Made by a program: the position numbers and the translations under genes | Notes under the pieces: model-generated | Database searches by the model: none | Seen by the model: the letters and a program-made list of their open reading frames with translations, nothing else | Told to the model about the DNA's origin: nothing | From: Roseomonas fluvialis | GTDB taxonomy: Bacteria; Pseudomonadota; Alphaproteobacteria; Acetobacterales; Acetobacteraceae | DNA: 64,000 nt | Direction of reading: 5' to 3' | NCBI RefSeq assembly: GCF_022846615.1 | Contig: NZ_AP025637.1 | Location: 4,985,001-5,049,000, forward strand | Shown here: piece after piece, positions 21,104-28,844 of the stretch | Layout of the letters: the number at the start of each line of letters is the position of its first letter | Numbering within the stretch: position 1 is the stretch's first letter

Positions 21104-21916
21104 ATGACCGAGACCCTCCCCGACCTCCTTCTCATCGGCTGCGGCAAGATGGGCGGCGCCATGCTGTCCGGGTGGCTGGAACGCGGCCTGTCGCGCGCCG
21201 TGGTGGTCGAACCCTACGCCCCGGCCGCCGAAGCCTTCGCGCACCGCGCGACCATCATCCCCGATGCCACCGCCATCCCGGCCGGCTTCGCACCCGGCGC
21301 GGTGGTCTTCGCGATCAAGCCGCAAGAGGCGCCGGCGACACTGCCGGCCTATGCGCGCTTCACCGAGGGTGGCGCGCTGTTCGTCTCGATCATGGCGGGC
21401 CGGTCCGTGGCGTCGATGCGTGCCGCCCTGGGTGGCGGCGCGGCGGTGGTGCGTGCCATGCCGAACACCCCGGCCGCCGTCCGCCAGGGCTTCACCGCCG
21501 CCTATGCGGCGCCCGGCGTGACCACGGCGCAGGCCGCGCTGGCCGACACGCTGCTGCAGGCGGTGGGCGAGGTCGCCTGGGTCGATGACGAGGACCAGAT
21601 CAACCCGGTCACCGCCGTCTCCGGCGGCGGCCCCGCCTATGTCTTCCTGCTGGCGGAGGTGATGGAAAAGGCTGCCATCGAACAGGGCCTGCCGCCCGAC
21701 CTCGCGCGCCGCATGGCCCGCGCCACGGTGGCGGGGTCCGGCGCGCTGCTCGCCGCCAGCACGCAGGATGCCGCGGACCTGCGCCGCGCCGTCACCAGCC
21801 CCAAGGGCACCACCGAACGGGCCTTGGCGGTGCTGATGGACCCCGATGCCTGGCCAGCGTCCATGTCGAAGGCGATCCAGGCTGCCACCGATCGCGCGCG
21901 GGAACTGGCAGGCTGA
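21104..21916 (+). CDS. proC: pyrroline-5-carboxylate reductase
   Basis: ProC reduces pyrroline-5-carboxylate to proline. The 270-aa product has the N-terminal Rossmann block 'LLIGCGKMGGAMLSGWLERG', 'AIKPQEAPATL', 'VRAMPNTPAAVRQG' and the C-terminal dimer/active-site signature 'VSGGGPAYVFLLAEVMEKA'. Length is normal. The ATG at 21104 starts the conserved part; earlier in-frame codons are in the structured intergenic region. It is followed after 25 bases by the TetR-type gene. Confidence 0.96.
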   Translation: MTETLPDLLLIGCGKMGGAMLSGWLERGLSRAVVVEPYAPAAEAFAHRATIIPDATAIPAGFAPGAVVFAIKPQEAPATLPAYARFTEGGALFVSIMAGRSVASMRAALGGGAAVVRAMPNTPAAVRQGFTAAYAAPGVTTAQAALADTLLQAVGEVAWVDDEDQINPVTAVSGGGPAYVFLLAEVMEKAAIEQGLPPDLARRMARATVAGSGALLAASTQDAADLRRAVTSPKGTTERALAVLMDPDAWPASMSKAIQAATDRARELAG

Positions 21917-21941
21917 CCCCCACGCCCCATATCCTGCCATC

Positions 21942-22553
21942 ATGACCGAGATCGACGAAGACGCGCTGGTGGCCGCCCTTTGGCGGGTGATCGCAACCCA
22001 TGGCTGGCCAGGCCTGACCATGGGGCGCTTGGCGGCCGAATCCGGCGTGCCACTGGCCACGTTGCGCGACCGCTTCCCCAGCAGGCTCGACCCGATGATC
22101 CTGCATGGCCGCCGCATGGACCACGCGGTGCTGGCGGGGACCGTGCCGGGCCAGGGCGGGGCGGCGCGCGACCGGCTGTTCGACGTGCTGATGCGCCGGC
22201 TCGATGCCATGCAGCCGCATCGCGCGGGCATCCTGCGCTTCCTGCGCGACATGCGGCGCGACCCGTCGCTGGCCGCGCTGCTGGGCCCGCAATTGTCGCT
22301 GTCGATGCGCTGGATGCTCGATGCCGCCGAGATCGAGGGCAATGGCGGGCAGCGCCGCATCATCGCGCTCGGCCTGGTCGGCGTCTGGCTCGCCACCGTG
22401 CGCGCCTGGGCCGAGGACGAGAGCGAGGATCTGGGCAGCACCATGGCCGCGCTCGACCGTGCGCTCGATCGCGCCGAACAGATCGCGCGCACCTTGCGCC
22501 TGCTGCCGGCCGCCGCGCCCGAGGCCGCGGCCGACGACGCCTCCGCGGCGTAG
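21942..22553 (+). CDS. TetR-type protein with a COQ9-like C-terminal domain
   Basis: A 203-aa protein. The N-terminal 50 residues form a TetR helix-turn-helix ('GLTMGRLAAESGVPLATLRD', then 'RFPSRLDPM'). The remaining part, with 'LSLSMRWMLDAAEIEG', 'LVGVWLATVRAWAEDESEDL' and 'TMAALDRALDRAE', resembles the C-terminal domain of COQ9, a lipid-binding protein of ubiquinone synthesis whose fold is TetR-like. It could be a regulator or a COQ9-type protein that no longer binds DNA. A palindrome lies between it and the phasin gene. Confidence 0.75.
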   Translation: MTEIDEDALVAALWRVIATHGWPGLTMGRLAAESGVPLATLRDRFPSRLDPMILHGRRMDHAVLAGTVPGQGGAARDRLFDVLMRRLDAMQPHRAGILRFLRDMRRDPSLAALLGPQLSLSMRWMLDAAEIEGNGGQRRIIALGLVGVWLATVRAWAEDESEDLGSTMAALDRALDRAEQIARTLRLLPAAAPEAAADDASAA

Positions 22554-22689
22554 GCGATCGCCTGGGCCTGGCGCCACCGCCCGCGTGGCGTTCGTGCGCA
22601 TGCGCCGAGTGCCGGACGACGTGACGGCGCGGCTGCTCGACCGCTTCGGCGATGCCGCCAATGCGCCATACGAGGCCATGCATCACACA

Positions 22690-22706
22690 GGCGCGAATTT
22701 CGCGCC
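22690..22706 (+). promoter_or_regulatory. palindrome upstream of the phasin gene
   Basis: GGCGCGA-ATT-TCGCGCC is a perfect 7-bp inverted repeat with a 3-base centre, about 70 bases before the phasin start. It may be an operator, for example for a PHA-responsive repressor or for the TetR-like product just upstream, or the remains of a terminator; there is no T-tract. An 11-base string, GCGCTAGTCTC, at 22735-22745 recurs upstream of the EF-G-like gene and may be part of a promoter. Confidence 0.35.
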
Positions 22707-22777
22707 CCAGCGATATCCCCGCACCGCGGTTTCTGCGCTAGTCTCGCCGATCAGCAAGACCAAAGGGGATGTGCGTG

Positions 22778-23221
22778 ATGTCTGACCGTTTCGGCTTCAA
22801 GCCCGACATGGACGTCTTCAAGATGTTCTCCGACTTCAAGATGCCGTCCATGCCCAACGTCATGCCGGACATGGAAGCGCTGGCCGCCGCACAGCGCCGC
22901 AACATCGAGGCCTTCTCCGCCGCCAATCGCGTGGCGCTCGAAGGCGCCCAGGCGGTCGCACGCCGCCACATGGAGATCCTGCAGGCCTCGGTCGCTGAAA
23001 TGACCGAGGCGATGAAGTCCTTCGCCTCGGCCGAGGCGCCGCAGGACAAGGCCGCGAAGCAGGCCGAACTCGCCAAGTCCACCTACGAGAAGGCGGTCGC
23101 GAACCTCCAGGAGCTGGCAGACCTGATCCAGCGGTCGAACAGCGAGGCGATCTCGCTGCTCAACAAGCGCTTCGCCGAGGCGATGGACGAAGTGAAGGGC
23201 ATCGTCGCCAAGCACGGCTGA
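22778..23221 (+). CDS. phasin family protein
   Basis: Phasins coat polyhydroxyalkanoate granules. The 147-aa product is almost wholly helical and amphipathic, with 'ALAAAQRRNIEAFSAANRVA', 'GAQAVARRHMEILQASVAEM' and 'NSEAISLLNKRFAEAMDEV', which match the phasin_2 pattern. Many Met/Phe residues in the first 35 positions are typical. I prefer the ATG at 22778, nine bases after the 'AAAGGGG' ribosome binding site; an ATG three codons earlier is possible. No PHA synthase gene lies in the window. Confidence 0.9.
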   Translation: MSDRFGFKPDMDVFKMFSDFKMPSMPNVMPDMEALAAAQRRNIEAFSAANRVALEGAQAVARRHMEILQASVAEMTEAMKSFASAEAPQDKAAKQAELAKSTYEKAVANLQELADLIQRSNSEAISLLNKRFAEAMDEVKGIVAKHG

Positions 23222-23288
23222 TGCGCGTGATGCGAGGATGCGCCGCTCGGCGCATCCTGGCGCGCGGCACCGGCCGGCCGATGGTCCG

Positions 23289-23774
23289 TTAGCGGGTCGG
23301 CGCCGGCCCCATCCCGCGGCCGGTCAACCGGCCCTGGGCATCGTAGCGGCGCCAGGTGTCGCCGCTGCGTTCGATCCGGCCTTCGCTACGGCCGGAGGAA
23401 TCGAAGATCCGCGCCGTGTCGCCGCGCCATTCGGTGCGGCCCTGGGCGCGACCCGAGGAATCGTAGTGGCGCAGCGTGTCGCCGCGCTGTTCCGTGCGGC
23501 CGACCGTGCGGCCGCTGGCGTCATAGTGGCGCGTGGTATCGCCGCGCTGTTCCGACCGCCCGACGAGGCGTCCCTGCGCGTCATACTGTCGCTGCCTGTC
23601 CGGCCCGGCTTCGATACGACCCACCGAACGGCCGGCGGCGTCGTATTCGTGCCCGGTCTTCTGCGCGAAAGCCGGCGCGGCAGCCAGCACCAGCACACCG
23701 GCCGCGACCACACCCGCAAGGCCGATACGGCCCGGATGCACCCGGCGCTCCCATCGCATCCCGCTGATCCGCAT
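23289..23774 (-). CDS. small secreted protein with short repeats (YD-like)
   Basis: A 161-aa protein with a signal peptide (hydrophobic residues about 17-33, cleavage near 'AFAQ'). The mature part is six imperfect repeats of 19-20 residues of the form YDxxGRxxGRxExxGDTxR, for example 'YDASGRTVGRTEQRGDTTRH' in part and 'YDSSGRAQGRTEWRGDT'. The Tyr-Asp-x-x-Gly-Arg core resembles the YD repeats of Rhs/teneurin proteins, which form beta strands and bind sugars, but this protein is far shorter and has no toxin or Rhs core. Function unknown. An AGTATA on the plus strand at 23824-23829 could be its -10 box (TATACT). Confidence 0.75.
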   Translation of the reverse strand: MRISGMRWERRVHPGRIGLAGVVAAGVLVLAAAPAFAQKTGHEYDAAGRSVGRIEAGPDRQRQYDAQGRLVGRSEQRGDTTRHYDASGRTVGRTEQRGDTLRHYDSSGRAQGRTEWRGDTARIFDSSGRSEGRIERSGDTWRRYDAQGRLTGRGMGPAPTR

Positions 23775-23918
23775 GAACCCTACCCCGTGTGACACGGACG
23801 CAACCTGACGGCGCTTGCGGGCGAGTATAGGGCAGCGCGATTTACACATCATCGTCACGTTGCTACGAACCCGCGCCCCCCGACCCGCCCGCGCCTGTGG
23901 CGCCCGGAGCCCCCGGCC

Positions 23919-24851
23919 ATGAAGATCGTCGCCTGCAACAGCAACCGCCCCCTGGCCGAGGCTGTCGCCGCCGCCTGCGGCCTCCCGCTGACCAACGCAT
24001 CGGTCCGGCGCTTCGCCGATCTCGAGGTGTTCGTCGAGATCCACGAGAATGTCCGCGGCGAGGATGTCTTCGTGGTGCAGTCCACCTCCTATCCCGCCAA
24101 CGACAACCTGATGGAACTGCTGATCACGCTCGATGCGCTGCGGCGGGCGAGCGCGCGGCGGATCACGGCGGTGATCCCGTATTTCGGCTATGCGCGGCAG
24201 GACCGGAAGTCGGGCAGCCGCACGCCGATCAGCGCCAAGCTGGTGGCGAACCTGATCACCGAGGCCGGTGCGGACCGCGTGCTGACGATGGATCTGCACG
24301 CCGCGCAGATCCAGGGCTTCTTCGACATCCCGGTGGACAACCTGTTCGCCGCGCCGTTGTTCTCCCGCGACATCCAGGACCGCCTGGCGGGGCGGGAACT
24401 GATGGTGGTCAGCCCCGATGTCGGCGGCGTGGTGCGTGCGCGCGCCATTGCGGCGCGGCTGAACGTGGACCTCGCCATCATCGACAAGCGGCGCCCGCGC
24501 GCGGGTGTCAGCGAGGTGATGAACGTGATCGGCGAGGTCGAAGGCCGCCATTGCCTGCTGGTGGACGACATCGTCGATTCCGGCGGCACGTTGTGCAACG
24601 CGGCCGAGGCGCTACTCAAGAATGGCGCGCAGTCGGTCGGCGTGTATGTCACGCATGGCGTCTTCTCGGGCGGGGCGGTGGCGCGCATCGGCGCGGCACC
24701 CATCGAGATGATGACCGTGACCGATTCCATCCAGGCCACCGAGGCCGTGCGGGTCTCGCGCAACCTGCGCCAGCTCACCATCGCGCCGCTGCTGGCGGAG
24801 GCGATGAAGCGCATCAGCGAGGAAAGCTCCGTCTCCTCGCTCTTCAACTAG
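23919..24851 (+). CDS. prs: ribose-phosphate pyrophosphokinase
   Basis: Prs makes PRPP from ribose 5-phosphate and ATP for nucleotide, His and Trp synthesis. The 310-aa product contains '[20 protein letters not shown]', '[20 protein letters not shown]', '[19 protein letters not shown]', the flexible-loop '[11 protein letters not shown]' and the PRPP-binding signature '[20 protein letters not shown]'. Length is that of class I enzymes. It is a single gene; repeat copy C begins three bases after its stop. Confidence 0.98.
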   Translation: MKIVACNSNRPLAEAVAAACGLPLTNASVRRFADLEVFVEIHENVRGEDVFVVQSTSYPANDNLMELLITLDALRRASARRITAVIPYFGYARQDRKSGSRTPISAKLVANLITEAGADRVLTMDLHAAQIQGFFDIPVDNLFAAPLFSRDIQDRLAGRELMVVSPDVGGVVRARAIAARLNVDLAIIDKRRPRAGVSEVMNVIGEVEGRHCLLVDDIVDSGGTLCNAAEALLKNGAQSVGVYVTHGVFSGGAVARIGAAPIEMMTVTDSIQATEAVRVSRNLRQLTIAPLLAEAMKRISEESSVSSLFN

Positions 24852-24853
24852 GC

Positions 24854-24990
24854 CCTCAAACGGCGGGCGCCGGCCGTCCGGCCGGCTTGCCTTCGCGCCC
24901 TGCGCTGGTGTGCTGGCGGCGGCTTGTGGTCTGGGCGCGGTCGGACTTTGCGCTCGCGGCCCGATGCGCGGCATCGGGCCGGTGTGCGGG
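24854..24990 (+). repeat. structured dispersed repeat, family I, copy C
   Basis: It starts 'CCTCAAACGGCGGGCGCCGG', has hairpin 1 GCCGGCC-GTCC-GGCCGGC (24869-24886), then the core 'CTTCGCGCCCTGCGCTGGTG', 'GGTCTGGGCGCGGTCG' and 'CTTTGCGCTC', and hairpin 2 GGCCCGATGC-GCG-GCATCGGGCC (24958-24980). Stem sequences differ from the other copies but pairing is complete. It lies between the prs stop and the methyltransferase start and ends in 'GCGGGAGG', which may double as the ribosome binding site of the methyltransferase gene. Confidence 0.72.
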
Positions 24991-24999
24991 AGGTGGGGT

Positions 25000-25623
25000 G
25001 TGGGCGGTCCGGCGGATGCGATCATCGGGTTGTATCGGCGGCACGGTCTGGCCTGGGCGGCGGATCGGGCAGCCGGGCCGTTCGTCGAGGCCGCGTGGCT
25101 AGCGCGTTTCGTCGCGCTGCTGCGGCCGGGCGGTAGCGTGCTCGACATCGGCTGCGGCGCGGGGGCGCCGATCGGCGTCATGTTGACCGCGGCGGGCTTC
25201 GCGGTGACGGGCATCGACACCAGCGCGCCGCTGCTCGCCCTCGCGCGCGCACGACTCCCCGCGGCCACCTGGATCGAGGCCGATATGAGGGAGCTGGCTC
25301 TGGGCCGCCGCTTCGACGGGTTGATCGCCTGGGACAGCTTCTTTCACCTGGCGCAGCACGACCAGCGCACGATGTTCGCGCGGTTCTCCGCGCACGCGCA
25401 GCTCTCCGCGCCGCTGATCTTCACCAGCGGCCCGGCGCATGGCGAGGCGATTGGCTGCCTGCGCGGCGAACCCCTGTTCCATGCGAGCCTCGATCCCGAG
25501 GAATACCGCGCGCTGCTCGCCGACGCGGGCTTCGAAGTCCTGGCACATACGGCGAATGACGCGGGCTGCGGCGGCCGAAGCGTCTGGCTCGCGCGGCACT
25601 CGGGCGAAACGGGGCCGGGCTGA
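25000..25623 (+). CDS. class I SAM-dependent methyltransferase
   Basis: A 207-aa protein with the SAM-binding motif I 'SVLDIGCGAGAPIGVML', 'VTGIDTSAPLLALARARLP' (motif II with acidic residue), 'WIEADMRELALGRRFDGLIA' and 'WDSFFHL'. It is a small-molecule-type methyltransferase domain with no recognised extra domain, so the substrate is unknown. The GTG at 25000 gives 'VGGPADAIIGLYRRHGLAW', the usual start of this group, and follows 'GGGAGG'. The open frame upstream is repeat copy C and is not part of the gene. Confidence 0.85.
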   Translation: MGGPADAIIGLYRRHGLAWAADRAAGPFVEAAWLARFVALLRPGGSVLDIGCGAGAPIGVMLTAAGFAVTGIDTSAPLLALARARLPAATWIEADMRELALGRRFDGLIAWDSFFHLAQHDQRTMFARFSAHAQLSAPLIFTSGPAHGEAIGCLRGEPLFHASLDPEEYRALLADAGFEVLAHTANDAGCGGRSVWLARHSGETGPG

Positions 25624-25652
25624 CGCGCAGCCCGGCCCCGGCGCCTTGCGGC

Positions 25653-25838
25653 CTACTTGTCGCGCAGCGTGTCGCGCGCCGCGTCCTTCAGCCCGCCGAC
25701 GGCGTTCTGCACCTTGCCCTCGGCCTTGTCGGCCTTGCCCTCGGCCTGCAGCTTCGCGTCGCCCGTGACCTTGCCCACGGCGTCCTTCACGGCGCCCTTG
25801 GCCTGCTTGGCGGCGCCGGCGATCCTGTCCTTGTCCAT
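25653..25838 (-). CDS. CsbD family stress protein
   Basis: A 61-aa CsbD-like protein. It is rich in Lys, Ala, Asp and Gly, with the family pattern 'KDRIAGAAKQAKGAVKDAVG', 'KLQAEGKADKAEGKVQNAVG'. CsbD proteins are small, mostly helical, and often induced by general stress; their biochemical role is unknown. It is convergent with the methyltransferase gene and divergent from the first GST gene. Confidence 0.92.
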   Translation of the reverse strand: MDKDRIAGAAKQAKGAVKDAVGKVTGDAKLQAEGKADKAEGKVQNAVGGLKDAARDTLRDK

Positions 25839-25995
25839 CGTTGTGTCCCTTTCTTCACGCGACGCCCGTCATCGGTGCGCCTGCCCCTGTCAACGCCGCG
25901 CGTCCGCCGCGGTTGCCTGGGTCTGGTCGCACCCGCTTGCCATTCCCGCCCGCCCGCACGATCCTCCGGCGCCCGCCCGCGAAAGGACATTTCCG

Positions 25996-26613
25996 ATGAA
26001 GCTCTACTACGCCCCCGGCGCCTGTTCCGTCGGCATCCATGTCCTGATCGAGGAGATCGGCGCGCCCTATGAGGCGGTGCTGGTCAACCTGCGCGAAGGC
26101 GCGCAGTTCAAGCCGGAATTCACCGGCGTGAACCCGAAGTCGAAGGTGCCGACCCTCGAACGCGCGGATGGATCGGTACTGACCGAATACCCGGCCATCG
26201 CCTTCTGGCTGGCCGCGCGCTTCCCCACCGCCGGGCTGATGCCCATGGGCCTCGAGGCGCAGGCGCGCGCGCTGGAATGCACCGACTACATCGTCGCGAC
26301 CATGCACATGCAGGGCTTCTCGCGCATGTTCCGCCCGGCCAACTTCGCGCCGAGCGAGGCCGACCACGAGGCGGTGAAGGCACGCGGCGCCGAGATCTTC
26401 AGCAAGGGCCTGGCGCTGATGGACAAGGCGCTGGAGGGCCAGGACTGGCTGGTCGGCACCTATTCCTTCGCCGATTCCGCGCTGTTCTATGTGTCGTTCT
26501 GGTGGAACGCGCGGCTGGGCAAGGATCTGCCGCCCAACGTCGCCGGCCACTACGCGCGCATGAAGGCGCGCGGCGCCGTGCAGCGCGTGATGGCGGCCGA
26601 AGGCCTGGCGTGA
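25996..26613 (+). CDS. glutathione S-transferase, beta-like (first of a tandem pair)
   Basis: A 205-aa GST with the N-terminal thioredoxin fold 'MKLYYAPGACSVGIHVLIEE' (Cys 10 at the beta-class catalytic position), 'NPKSKVPTLERADGSVLTEY' (cis-Pro and glutathione contact) and a helical C-terminal domain. The start follows 'GAAAGGAC'. It is the first gene of a five-gene operon: its stop overlaps the start of the second GST (TGATG). The first two GSTs are clearly related ('GIHV', 'NPKSKVP', 'LTEYP' in both) and look like a tandem duplication. Confidence 0.93.
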   Translation: MKLYYAPGACSVGIHVLIEEIGAPYEAVLVNLREGAQFKPEFTGVNPKSKVPTLERADGSVLTEYPAIAFWLAARFPTAGLMPMGLEAQARALECTDYIVATMHMQGFSRMFRPANFAPSEADHEAVKARGAEIFSKGLALMDKALEGQDWLVGTYSFADSALFYVSFWWNARLGKDLPPNVAGHYARMKARGAVQRVMAAEGLA

Positions 26614-27236
26614 TGCGCTTCTTCTACGCGCCCAACGCGTGCTCCATCGGCATCCATGTGATCCTGGAGGAGATCGGGCGCCCCTACGATCCCGCGCCGC
26701 TCGACTTCAAGAACAACGCGCAATACGAACCGGGCTACGTCGCCATCAACCCGAAGTCCAAGGTCCCGGCGCTGCTGCGCGACGACGGCACGCTGCTGAC
26801 CGAATACCCGGTGATCGCGATGTGGCTGGCCAAGACCAACCCGCAGGCCGGGCTGGTGCCGGTGGACCTGGAGGGCGAGACGCGCTGCGCCGAGTTCCTC
26901 GACTACGTCTGCGGCACGGTGCACCCGCAGGGCTTCACGCGGCAGTCGCGCCCGAACCGCTTCGCCCTGCGCGCGGAGGACGAACCCGCCGTCGTCGCTC
27001 AGGGGCGCGAGCTGGCGGTGAAGTACATGAACGTGATCGACTCCGGCTGGCGCGGTGACACCTGGGTTCTGCCCGGTGGCTACTCCATCGCCGACAGCGC
27101 ACTGTTCTTCATCGAGCATTGGGCGGCGCGGCGCTTCAACATTCCACTCCCGCCGCGCCTCGCCACGCATTTCGCGGCCATGCTGGCGCGCCCCGCGGTG
27201 AAGCGCACGCTGGAGCTCGAAGGCCTGCCAACGTGA
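26613..27236 (+). CDS. glutathione S-transferase, beta-like (second of a tandem pair)
   Basis: A 207-aa paralogue of the preceding gene: 'MRFFYAPNACSIGIHVILEE' with Cys 10 kept, 'AINPKSKVPALLRDDGTLLT', and a C-terminal helical domain. The C-terminal half differs more ('FTRQSRPNRFALRAEDEP'), which suggests a different second substrate. The ATG overlaps the stop of the first GST, and its own stop overlaps the GTG of the RidA gene. No signal peptide; cytosolic. Confidence 0.92.
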   Translation: MRFFYAPNACSIGIHVILEEIGRPYDPAPLDFKNNAQYEPGYVAINPKSKVPALLRDDGTLLTEYPVIAMWLAKTNPQAGLVPVDLEGETRCAEFLDYVCGTVHPQGFTRQSRPNRFALRAEDEPAVVAQGRELAVKYMNVIDSGWRGDTWVLPGGYSIADSALFFIEHWAARRFNIPLPPRLATHFAAMLARPAVKRTLELEGLPT

Positions 27237-27622
27237 GCTTCGACATCATCGGCCACCCCGCGCCAGGCGAGGCGCGGCCGTTCAGCCGCGCGACGCGCGC
27301 CGGCGGGCTGGTCTTCGTGTCCGGCCATTCGGCGCCGCACGACCCGGCCCGCGGCATCCAGCGCGGCACCACCGCGGCGGACCAGACGCGCGAGGCGCTG
27401 GCCATGGTCGACAGCATCCTGCGCGAGGCCGGCAGCAGCCTCGACCGTGCGGTGCAGGTCACGATGCTGATCACCGACCCGGCCGACTACGCCGCATGCA
27501 ACGCGGAATACGTGAAGCACTTCCCGGGCGGACTGCCGGCGCGCCACACCGCGCGCTTCGGCGTGCCGACGGAAGCGAAGGTCGCCTTCGCCTGCATCGC
27601 CCTGGCGGGAGACAGCGCATGA
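27233..27622 (+). CDS. RidA/YjgF/YER057c family protein
   Basis: A 129-aa RidA-fold protein. RidA enzymes deaminate reactive enamine/imine intermediates, though many subfamilies lack that activity. It has 'ATRAGGLVFVSGHSAPHDPA', 'QTREALAMVDSILREAGSSL', 'VQVTMLITDPADYAACNAEY' and 'LPARHTARFGVP'. The usual catalytic Arg of the family lies in a 'P-x-R-x-x' block near the C-terminus; here 'PARHTARFGV' has an Arg at that place. GTG start at 27233 overlaps the upstream stop. A RidA among GST genes hints at a reactive nitrogen compound as substrate, which is inference. Confidence 0.88.
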   Translation: MSFDIIGHPAPGEARPFSRATRAGGLVFVSGHSAPHDPARGIQRGTTAADQTREALAMVDSILREAGSSLDRAVQVTMLITDPADYAACNAEYVKHFPGGLPARHTARFGVPTEAKVAFACIALAGDSA

Positions 27623-28266
27623 CCCGACCGATCCTCTGGACCTCGACCCGCACCAGCGGGTCCATCGTGCATCAGATGGCGGCGCTCTCGGGCCTCGACA
27701 TCGACATCCGCTTCATCAGCCTGCGGAACGGCGAGCACAAGACGCCCGACTACCTCGCCATCAACCCGAAGGGCGAAGTCGCGGCGCTGCAACTGCCCGA
27801 TGCCGGTGTGACAATCACCGAGATCCCGGCCATGGCGCTGTGGCTGGCGGAGGCGGCGCCTGATTCCGGCCTGCTGCCGCGCGACGCGGTCGGGCGGGCG
27901 AAGGGCATGGAATGGCTCTGCTGGTGCCATTTCCGCATGGCGAATGTCTTCTTCATCACCTTCCAGGCGAAGATGCTGGCCGATGGTGACGAGGCGATGG
28001 CGGCCGCGCTGCGCGCCACCAGCAAGGCCCGCGCGCGCAAGGTGCTGGAATTCGCCGACGCCGCACTCGGCCGCATACCGCACGGGACGCTGCTGGGCAC
28101 GCCGGGCATCACGGCGCCCGACATCTTCCTGGTCGCGCTGACCGGCTTCGCCAGCTTCCTGGACTTCGCGACCGACGACCTGGTGCATCTGTCGGCACTC
28201 GCCGCCAAGGTCGCCGCCCATCCTGCCGTCGCCGCCGCCATGGCCCGCGAGAAGGAGATCGGATGA
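27619..28266 (+). CDS. glutathione S-transferase family protein (third, divergent)
   Basis: A 215-aa GST-fold protein. The N-terminal domain 'ILWTSTRTSGSIVHQMAALS' lacks the Cys of the two GSTs upstream and has Ser/Thr in that region instead; 'YLAINPKGEVAALQLPDAGV' and 'TEIPAMALWLAEA' keep the glutathione-site pattern, though 'EVAAL' has Ala where the cis-Pro is usual. So it may bind glutathione differently or not at all. It overlaps the RidA gene and the phosphatase gene by four bases each. Confidence 0.85.
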   Translation: MTRPILWTSTRTSGSIVHQMAALSGLDIDIRFISLRNGEHKTPDYLAINPKGEVAALQLPDAGVTITEIPAMALWLAEAAPDSGLLPRDAVGRAKGMEWLCWCHFRMANVFFITFQAKMLADGDEAMAAALRATSKARARKVLEFADAALGRIPHGTLLGTPGITAPDIFLVALTGFASFLDFATDDLVHLSALAAKVAAHPAVAAAMAREKEIG

Positions 28267-28844
28267 CCCCCGCTCTCACCCCCGTCCCCTTCTGGTTCCT
28301 GCGCCACGGCGAGACCGACTGGAACGCCGAGGGCCGCAGCCAGGGCCGTACCGACATTCCGCTGAACACGGTCGGCATCACGCAGGCGCGGCGCGCCGCG
28401 ATGGCCATGGTGGACCGCGGCATCGTCACCATCGTCGCCTCGCCGCTGTCGCGCGCGTTGCGCACGGCGGAGATCGTGGCCGAGGCGCTCAACCTGCCGG
28501 TCGCCACCGACCCGGGCCTGATGGAAGTGGGCTTCGGCGTCGAGGAAGGCCAGCCGATGGGCGACTGGTACGACGATTGGATCGCCGGGACCTTCACGCC
28601 CGAGGGTGCGGAGACCTTCCAGGCCCTGCACGACCGCGCCGTGGCGGCGATCAACCGCGCCACCGCCCAGCCCGGCCCGGTGGTGGTGGTGGCGCATGGC
28701 GCGCTGTTCCGCGCGCTGCGCCTCGCACTCGGCCACGAACCCAACGTCCGCACGCCCAACGCGCTGCCGATCTGGTGCGCGCCCCCCGCCAGCGGGCGGA
28801 TGTGGGAGGTCACGCCGGCGGCGCTGCCCCACCTCCCGGCCTAG
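28263..28844 (+). CDS. histidine phosphatase family protein (phosphoglycerate-mutase-like)
   Basis: A 193-aa phosphatase with the catalytic 'FLRHGETDWN' (Arg-His-Gly), 'ASPLSRALRTAEIVAE', 'DPGLMEVGFGVEEGQPM' and 'VVVVAHGALFRALRLAL' (second His). It could act on sugar phosphates, cofactors such as alpha-ribazole phosphate, or nucleotides; the sequence does not decide. It is the last gene of the GST-GST-RidA-GST operon. Its 3' end overlaps the end of the convergent DUF2339 gene by 35 bases. Confidence 0.92.
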   Translation: MTPALTPVPFWFLRHGETDWNAEGRSQGRTDIPLNTVGITQARRAAMAMVDRGIVTIVASPLSRALRTAEIVAEALNLPVATDPGLMEVGFGVEEGQPMGDWYDDWIAGTFTPEGAETFQALHDRAVAAINRATAQPGPVVVVAHGALFRALRLALGHEPNVRTPNALPIWCAPPASGRMWEVTPAALPHLPA

